Assembly (NCBI RefSeq): GCF_024400535.1
Contig: NZ_CP038800.1
Span: 1,860,001 to 1,924,000, forward strand
Direction of reading: 5' to 3'
DNA: 64,000 nucleotides
From: Treponema denticola
GTDB lineage: Bacteria > Spirochaetota > Spirochaetia > Treponematales > Treponemataceae
The translations under genes were made by a program, and so were the position numbers. A model generated the notes under the pieces. The model did no database searches. It was not told the origin of the DNA and saw nothing but the letters and a program-made list of their open reading frames with translations. Every line of letters begins with the position of its first letter. The stretch's first letter is position 1. Shown piece by piece: positions 58,312 through 64,000 of the stretch.

Positions 58312-61300
58312 ATGATTTTTTTTAAATTCGGTTTAAAAGCGAAAGTTTTTTTTGTTTTATGCTTTTTTACGATAGGATCGGCGGTTTTTGCCTATGATCC
58401 GCTTCCCGGAGGGGAAGAAAAGCCCGCTCTGCAATCCCCCTCGGTTGCCGGAGGACAGGCTTCTGTTACGGGAGGGCCTTTCGGAGATACGGTACCGGGC
58501 AGCCTTGCCGTAAATCCGGCTTTAGGCGGGGCCGAACAAAGGCCTATTCTCGACGTTTCCTATTTTTTAATTGCAGGCCTTAGCGAAGAAAAAGGCTTCG
58601 GTCATGCAGTCAATGCAGGAGTCCTCTACCCATTTAGATGGGGAAACCTTGCAGGAAGCCTTCACTTTTTAAATGCCGAATTTAATTCTTTAAAACTTGG
58701 AACGATGGGAGGCTTACGCTTTTCATATTCAAAGGATTTAACCGATAAACTTTTAGTAGGAGCCGGAGCCTATGCCGACATCGGAAAGGACTGGGGACTC
58801 GGGCTCGATATCGGAGCTCTTTATATGTTCGGAGACCTCGGATTTTTAAAAAACTTCAAGCTGGGCGTTTCGATAACGGGACTAGGCAAAACCTATAACC
58901 CAAATACAACAGGCATAAAGGGAGGTTCTTCAAGCGGCAGCCCTGCAATAATCACTCCAAGGGTAGGCTTTGCTTCAACATTGGTAGATATTGACGGCTT
59001 CCAACTCGGAATGCATGCAGACCTTTCGGCCCCCTTTTTCCAAAATCTTATTTTTAATACGGGACTTCACATGCTCATGGCCGATATGATATCCTTTAAA
59101 ACGGGCTTTGTCATCAACACAGTCGAAGCAATTTATAAAAAACAAACATTTATTCCCTCCTTTAACATAGGAGTAAATATAAAGATTAAATCTAAAGGAT
59201 CAAACGATTCCTTTTTAAAGAAAAACGGCTGGGAAGAAAACGAAATCCGCCCCGAGTTTGCAGCAAAACCATTTCATAACGGAATTTGGGCATTCGGCGG
59301 AGGCGTAAATGTTCACTTCGGGGTAAAGGACACCGAAGGGCCTAAAATCCAAGCGGAAATGCCCGAAAACGGCACACTGTACTTTTCTCCCAATAATGAC
59401 GGAGAAAACGATGCAATGGAAATCCCCTTAAAAATTACCGACAAAAGATATATAACGGCTTGGAGCTGCGAAATAAAGGATGAAAAAGGAAACACTGTAC
59501 GCACAATTTCGAACAAAACCCCTTTACGCGAAATGAAAGACGCAGTTTCATTTTTTAAACTCTTAGGAAAATCCAAAGAAGGAGTTGAAGTGCCCGATAC
59601 CCTCCGCTGGGACGGACGCACCGATTCGGGAGAAATAGCCCCCGACGGAAAATATGGCTTTGTAATAAGAGCCGAAGACGACAACAAAAATAAATCGGAA
59701 TCTCAAGTTTACACAGCCTATGTGGATAAAACTCCTCCCGCTCTTACATTTAATAAACCTCAAAACCAAGAAGCCCTCATCTTCAGTCCTGACGGGGACG
59801 GAAACAAAGACGTCTTTGTTTTCGACAACACGGGTTCAAATGAAGACCTTTGGACGGCAAGCATAAGCGATGCCCAAGGCAAGGTCGTAAAAAAAATAGA
59901 GGTTAAAAATAATGAACTTTCTCCTTTAAGCTGGGACGGAAAAGATGATTCAGGTGTTTTTGTGCCCGACGGAGTTTACAGCTATAAAATCGAGTCTATC
60001 GACAGGGCAAAAAATAAAACCGTATCAAGCCTTTCAAACATCATTGTAGATACATACAAGCCCTCGATCAACATAAATATCGATAAAAACGCCTTTTCGC
60101 CGGTAAGCAGCTCAAACAATAAGATAAGCTTTATTCCTTCTATTCCGATTACCAAGGGGCTTGAAGAATGGAAGATTGAAGTAAAAAATCAAACAGGTGC
60201 AACCGTAAAAACATATACGGGAAGCCCCTCAAAGATAGAAACCAAAAGTTTTGACGGAAAGGACGAAGCAGGAAAGCTCTTGCCTGAGGGTACATACAAG
60301 GCCTTTATTTCCGCAAGATATATAAACGGGCATAAGCCTTCAACTCAAACGCCCTCTTTTACCTTGGACATTACACCGCCCAAGGCTGAAGCAAGTACAA
60401 ACCAAAAACTATTTTCTCCCGACGGCGACGGAGAACTGGACAGCATTATCTTTACCCACAAGGAAGAAAAACCCGGCAGATGGACGGCTGAAATCTATAA
60501 GGCCTCAAGCGGAAATACAATCACCGGTACGCCTATTTTTACAAGCAGCCTTGGGGACAAACTGCCGCCTCAATTTGAATGGAATGGAAGAAAGTCAGAC
60601 GGAAGCTTTGCCGAAGACGGTAAGTACATCTATGTATTAAGGGGAATTGATGAGGCTCAAAACGAAGCCATCTCCAATCCCATACTTGTAGAGCTCAATA
60701 CCGAAAAAGCGGATATAATTCTCCAATCAAATTATACGGCCTTTTCTCCCAATAATGACAGGGTAAAGGACAGCATGGAATTCTATCCTGTAGTAAAATC
60801 AAAAACGGCTGTCAGCTCATTTACTCTTAACATTGAGGACTCAAAGGGAAAACTTGTTAAGGCCTACAAGGGCAATACTCCTCCAAAGAAAATAACTTGG
60901 AATGGAGAACTTGATAAAATTTCCTCTTCAGAAAAAAATGGAACGGCTCCTGACGGCGTTCCTGACGGAATATACTCTGCCGAATTTGAAGTAGAACTCG
61001 CAAACAAAAATAAGGCAAAATCCGTTATTTCATCGATAACGATAGACACCGTTTATCCTGAAATTCAAATTTCCGCTCCCTATCTGGCCTTTTCTCCTGT
61101 TGAAGGAAACAACAAGCCCAACCTTCCCATAGATCAAATATCTTCTTCCGAAAAAGAATGGGTGGGACGCTTTGTCGATTCCAAAAATAAAACGGTAAAA
61201 ACCCTAAAATGGAAGAACAAGGCCGATAAGTTTATCTGGACAGCAGATGACGATAAGGGTAATAAGGCCCCCGATGAAAAGTATACCTATGTCGTCGAAG

Positions 61301-62418
61301 CTGAAGATGAGGCAGGAAACAAGACAATCCAAAAACTTGAAGGTATCATCGTAGACCGCCGTCAAGCCAAGGGCTATATAACCGCCGAACACAAGGTATT
61401 TTCTCCTACAGGTAACGGAATAAAGGATGTTCAAAATATTTCGGTACTTACAAACATTGATGCCGAAATAGACAACTGGAATATTCAGATTTCGGATGTG
61501 GAAAGCGGTAAGGTTTTTGCCGAATGGACTTCCAAAAAAGACAAAAATCTGCCTAAAAAACTTATATGGGACGGCAAGAGCGGAAACTCAAAGGCTCCCG
61601 ACGGCAGATATCTGGCAACTATGTACATAGAATACAAAAAAGGCGATATTGTAACAGCCTTTACGGAAGACTTTATCCTTTCAACTCAGGCGCCTAAGAT
61701 CGGGGTCAGCACAAAGCCTAAATATTTCAGCCCCGATAATGACGGAACCGATGATGACCTCTACATAAGCCTAAAAGCCGATTCAAAGGCCGGCATCGAA
61801 AACTGGAAGTTTGAAATTACCGAACCGGAAGAAAACGGAGGCAAACTCTTTTGGAAAACCGGCGGAAAGGAAAAAATAACTAATGAACTCATCTGGGACG
61901 GACGCTCTCTTTCAGGAGAAACGGTACAGTCTGCAACTGATTATCCTTTTACCTTTACGGTAACCGATAAGGTAGGCCTTACCTCGGTTTACAGGGGCTA
62001 CATTCCGGTAGATATCCTTGTTATCAGGGACGGGGATAAACTTAAAATAGCCGTACCTTCGATTATTTTTAGAGGAAATGCAGCCGACTTTAATGGACTA
62101 GACCAACCCATCGTCGATAAGAACAATAATATCTTAAAGCGTATTGCCGTTATCCTCAATAAATTCCCCGAATATCAGGTTCAGGTTGAAGGACACGCTA
62201 ATACTACGACAGGTACCGAAAAAGAAGAAAAAGCGGATCTCCTCCCCTTATCAAAACAAAGGGCGGAGGCTGTCCGCCAATTTCTTATAAAGGAAGGAGT
62301 CAGAAGCTCCCGTCTTTCTTCGGTTGGAATGGGAAGCTCCAAGCCCGTTGCCTCCTTTAACGACAGGGACAACTGGTGGAAAAACCGCCGAGTAGAATTT
62401 ATTTTGATTAAGCAGTAA
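58312..62418 (+). CDS. Giant OmpA-family protein with FlgD-like Ig repeats
   Basis: A 1368-residue protein. The ATG at 58312 follows AAAGGAG and opens a signal peptide (residues ~1-28, ending AVFAYD). Residues ~35-345 are a barrel-like region (LNAEFNSLKLGTMGGLRFSYS; GVNVHFG). Residues ~360-1240 hold about eight repeats starting with FSPnxDGxxD (for example FSPNNDGENDAMEI, FSPDGDGNKDVF, FSPDGDGELDSI, FSPDNDGTDDDLY), two of them degenerate, each ending near PDGxYxY like FlgD/Ig-type domains. The last ~130 residues are an OmpA domain (GHANTTTGTEKEEKADLLPLSKQRAEAVRQFL; NRRVEFIL) that binds peptidoglycan. It probably links the outer membrane or surface to the cell wall. Confidence 0.88.
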   Translation: MIFFKFGLKAKVFFVLCFFTIGSAVFAYDPLPGGEEKPALQSPSVAGGQASVTGGPFGDTVPGSLAVNPALGGAEQRPILDVSYFLIAGLSEEKGFGHAVNAGVLYPFRWGNLAGSLHFLNAEFNSLKLGTMGGLRFSYSKDLTDKLLVGAGAYADIGKDWGLGLDIGALYMFGDLGFLKNFKLGVSITGLGKTYNPNTTGIKGGSSSGSPAIITPRVGFASTLVDIDGFQLGMHADLSAPFFQNLIFNTGLHMLMADMISFKTGFVINTVEAIYKKQTFIPSFNIGVNIKIKSKGSNDSFLKKNGWEENEIRPEFAAKPFHNGIWAFGGGVNVHFGVKDTEGPKIQAEMPENGTLYFSPNNDGENDAMEIPLKITDKRYITAWSCEIKDEKGNTVRTISNKTPLREMKDAVSFFKLLGKSKEGVEVPDTLRWDGRTDSGEIAPDGKYGFVIRAEDDNKNKSESQVYTAYVDKTPPALTFNKPQNQEALIFSPDGDGNKDVFVFDNTGSNEDLWTASISDAQGKVVKKIEVKNNELSPLSWDGKDDSGVFVPDGVYSYKIESIDRAKNKTVSSLSNIIVDTYKPSININIDKNAFSPVSSSNNKISFIPSIPITKGLEEWKIEVKNQTGATVKTYTGSPSKIETKSFDGKDEAGKLLPEGTYKAFISARYINGHKPSTQTPSFTLDITPPKAEASTNQKLFSPDGDGELDSIIFTHKEEKPGRWTAEIYKASSGNTITGTPIFTSSLGDKLPPQFEWNGRKSDGSFAEDGKYIYVLRGIDEAQNEAISNPILVELNTEKADIILQSNYTAFSPNNDRVKDSMEFYPVVKSKTAVSSFTLNIEDSKGKLVKAYKGNTPPKKITWNGELDKISSSEKNGTAPDGVPDGIYSAEFEVELANKNKAKSVISSITIDTVYPEIQISAPYLAFSPVEGNNKPNLPIDQISSSEKEWVGRFVDSKNKTVKTLKWKNKADKFIWTADDDKGNKAPDEKYTYVVEAEDEAGNKTIQKLEGIIVDRRQAKGYITAEHKVFSPTGNGIKDVQNISVLTNIDAEIDNWNIQISDVESGKVFAEWTSKKDKNLPKKLIWDGKSGNSKAPDGRYLATMYIEYKKGDIVTAFTEDFILSTQAPKIGVSTKPKYFSPDNDGTDDDLYISLKADSKAGIENWKFEITEPEENGGKLFWKTGGKEKITNELIWDGRSLSGETVQSATDYPFTFTVTDKVGLTSVYRGYIPVDILVIRDGDKLKIAVPSIIFRGNAADFNGLDQPIVDKNNNILKRIAVILNKFPEYQVQVEGHANTTTGTEKEEKADLLPLSKQRAEAVRQFLIKEGVRSSRLSSVGMGSSKPVASFNDRDNWWKNRRVEFILIKQ

Positions 62419-62443
62419 AAACTTAAGACTTTTTAAGTAAAAC

Positions 62444-62505
62444 AAAAGGCTGTTCCCCATACGGGATCCACACAAGGGGTTCCCATAAGGGCGGACAGCC
62501 TTTTT
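62444..62505. terminator. Bidirectional terminator between ompA-like and tatD-like genes
   Basis: AAAAGGCTGT(T)CC pairs with GGACAGCCTTTT around a ~37-base loop holding further dyads, with T-rich flanks on both strands. It serves the convergent genes. Confidence 0.75.
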
Positions 62506-62576
62506 ACTGTAAAGAACCTTTTTTTAAACTATACGGGACCTCTAAAAACTAACCGAGTTTTTAGAGATGCCCTATC

Positions 62577-63506
62577 CTACTTTACCGAAAAACAAGAACA
62601 GCAGTTTTGATAAATCTGTTCCGCCAAAGCTTCCATAGATTTACCTAAGATCTCGGAAACTGCAGCATAGGTGTATTCTATTAAAAGAGGAGTATTTATT
62701 TTTCCCCTAAAAGGAACAGGGGCTAAATACGGGGCATCCGTTTCAAGCAAGAGCTTATCGGCAGGAATCGCCCTTACAAGCTCTGCAATCCTATCCTTAT
62801 CGGCCTGCTTTTTAGCATAGGTTATGTTTCCGGGAAAGGAAATATACCAGCCCCTTTCCAAAAAGGAATATGCCTCTTTAAGCCCGTAGGAATAGCAGTG
62901 AATTATCCCCTTGTGATGGCTTACCTCATCAATACATTTTAGGGTATCTTCGTAAGCATCCCTTGAATGAACGATTACGGAAAGATTTTTTTCCTTTGCG
63001 ATTTTTAACTGCTCCTTAAAAAGAAACTCCTCCCCTTCTATATCGCTTGTGCCTTTTTCTTCGGAATTTAAATCCCCTCCTCTTTTTTCGGCAGCAGGAC
63101 CGTTCCAATAACGGTCAAGCCCGCATTCTCCAAGGCCGCAATAAAAGGGCTTACCCGAATTAGTCGTTTCCGCTTCGGTTTTTTGTAAAAAAAGAGTATC
63201 GATATCGATTTTTAAGGCTGCAAGAGCCTTTTCAGGCTCAGCAATGCTTTCGGCATGGGGCCAAAGGCCCGCCGCAAAATGCATAAAATCGGGAAAATGC
63301 TCAGGCAAATGAACGGTCTCTTGCCCTTGTATTTTACCTTCAAAAACCTCCGAAATAAATTTTTGTCTTTCTTTTAAATCTCCCGGTTGAGTACCTATAT
63401 CCATGGCAAACCTGAATTTGCGTTCCATCATTGTATGTAAAAATGAAGCATCGCCTTCATTTCGTTTAAAAATCATAAAAAAATGTGCATGAGAATCGGA
63501 AAACAT
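62577..63506 (-). CDS. TatD-family metal-dependent DNase
   Basis: A 309-residue TIM-barrel hydrolase. Metal and active-site motifs are visible: FSDSHAHF (HxH) at the start, CGLGECGLDRYW (Glu), VIVHSRDAY (His), GIIHCYSYG (His) and LLLETDAPYLAPV (Asp) near the end. ATG 63506 is preferred over a GTG at 63515 because AAAGGTGG lies at proper distance. An insertion near residue 130 (KRGGDLNSEEKGTSDIEG) is longer than usual. TatD proteins are 3'-5' DNases with roles in DNA repair/turnover. Confidence 0.9.
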   Translation of the reverse strand: MFSDSHAHFFMIFKRNEGDASFLHTMMERKFRFAMDIGTQPGDLKERQKFISEVFEGKIQGQETVHLPEHFPDFMHFAAGLWPHAESIAEPEKALAALKIDIDTLFLQKTEAETTNSGKPFYCGLGECGLDRYWNGPAAEKRGGDLNSEEKGTSDIEGEEFLFKEQLKIAKEKNLSVIVHSRDAYEDTLKCIDEVSHHKGIIHCYSYGLKEAYSFLERGWYISFPGNITYAKKQADKDRIAELVRAIPADKLLLETDAPYLAPVPFRGKINTPLLIEYTYAAVSEILGKSMEALAEQIYQNCCSCFSVK

Positions 63507-63507
63507 C

Positions 63508-63536
63508 TTGACCACCTTTAAAATTTATGATAGTAT
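63508..63536 (+). promoter_or_regulatory. tRNA-Leu promoter
   Basis: TTGACC (63508-63513), 17-bp spacer, TAGTAT (63531-63536), with the tRNA beginning nine bases later. It overlaps the start of the divergent tatD-like gene. Confidence 0.7.
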
Positions 63537-63545
63537 ACCACATCT

Positions 63546-63629
63546 GCTGAAGTGGTGGAATAGGTAGACACTAGGGACTTAAAATCCCTTGGCAGTAATG
63601 CCGTACGGGTTCAATTCCCGTCTTCAGCA
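63546..63629 (+). tRNA. tRNA-Leu (anticodon UAA)
   Basis: An 84-nt tRNA. Acceptor stem GCTGAAG/CTTCAGC, anticodon arm AGGGA-CTTAAAA-TCCCT with anticodon TAA, a long variable arm typical of leucine tRNAs, and T arm CGGGTTCAATTCCCG. The CCA end is not encoded. Confidence 0.95.
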
Positions 63630-63633
63630 CAAA

Positions 63634-63667
63634 AGCCTTAAACTTAACCGGTTTAAGGCTTTTTTTT
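63634..63667 (+). terminator. Intrinsic terminator of the tRNA gene
   Basis: Stem AGCCTTAAAC/GTTTAAGGCT with a seven-base loop and a run of T residues. Confidence 0.9.
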
Positions 63668-63729
63668 CTAATCTTCTTTTTTTTTATTCCGATATTGAAT
63701 ATATAAGATTTTAATTCGGGAGGAATTAA

Positions 63730-64000
63730 ATGAAAAAAGCAATCCTTATGTTAATTTTGTCCTTATCCTTTATGCATTTTTTAACTGCACAGGGAGAAAT
63801 TATAAGCGATGAAACTTATGCTTCGTACTACGGGGAAGCCTTTAACGGAAGACCTACCGCAAACGGAGAAATATTCGATATGAATGCTTATACGGCGGCT
63901 CATAAAACCCTTCCTTTCGGTACCCTTGTTGAAGTTACCAACTTGGAGAACGGAAAAAAGGTCATCGTAAGAATCAACGATAGAGGCCCCTTTATAGGTA
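63730..64000 (+). CDS. rlpA: RlpA-like double-psi beta-barrel protein (3' end outside window)
   Basis: The first 90 residues are visible. A signal peptide (residues ~1-20, ending FLTAQG) precedes the RlpA double-psi beta-barrel start: [36 protein letters not shown], then [22 protein letters not shown]. RlpA proteins bind peptidoglycan and some act as septal lytic transglycosylases. The reading frame runs off the window at 64000. GGGAGGAA precedes the ATG. Confidence 0.9.
   Translation, partial: MKKAILMLILSLSFMHFLTAQGEIISDETYASYYGEAFNGRPTANGEIFDMNAYTAAHKTLPFGTLVEVTNLENGKKVIVRINDRGPFIG

Overview
The window looks like a spirochaete chromosome of the genus Treponema, close to the oral T. denticola group. 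The reasons are the low-GC, A/T-rich coding, a Mu-like prophage with Treponema-style tail genes, an OmpA protein carrying FlgD/Ig-like repeats, and a MMPL/LolA-like/outer-membrane-barrel cluster. The species call is inference; no rRNA is present.

Region 1 (1-10190) is a restriction/defence island. A SNF2-type helicase (5' end outside the window) is followed by a broken rhuM fragment and a large Eco57I/TaqI-like N6-adenine methyltransferase. Downstream, in the opposite orientation, lie two silent C-terminal specificity cassettes, each next to a small serine recombinase. A perfect 49-bp inverted repeat spans the catalytic NPPY motif in the active gene (5277-5325) and the head of the distal silent cassette (9477-9525). 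Inverting the segment between them would replace the whole target-recognition half in frame. This is the most interesting system in the window: a phase-variable, invertase-driven methyltransferase linked to a helicase.

Region 2 (10190-20550) is host envelope/efflux DNA. A TetR regulator, probably read from a leaderless mRNA, faces a MMPL/RND transporter whose promoter overlaps a large palindrome. A more GC-rich pair of ABC exporter half-subunits follows. After it come a LolA-like periplasmic protein, a small membrane protein and an outer-membrane barrel. Between the ABC pair and the LolA-like gene lie ten ~23-bp tandem repeats and a hairpin array that recurs inside the prophage.

Region 3 (about 20.65-56.86 kb) is an apparently complete ~36-kb Mu-like transposable prophage with a siphovirus-type tail. 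Late genes run leftward: lysis, terminase (gp27/gp28-like), portal, MuF, protease, capsid, tail, tape measure, lambda M/L/K/J-like tip proteins, fibres. Early genes run rightward from a central operator region: Ner-like protein, small ORFs, Gam, MuA, MuB, GemA-like. Related sequence motifs lie at both ends and in the central control region. Notable features are a MuF head protein with a C-terminal CdiA-type nuclease domain, a likely small RNA convergent with it, an A_AAA_AAA frameshift in the tail chaperones, a frame break at an A6 run in the J-like gene, and cargo genes bounded by duplicated terminators.

Region 4 (56.86-64 kb) is host again: an S41 peptidase whose stop codon touches the prophage end, a giant OmpA/FlgD-repeat protein, a TatD-type DNase, tRNA-Leu(UAA) with its own promoter and terminator, and the start of an RlpA-like gene cut by the window edge.
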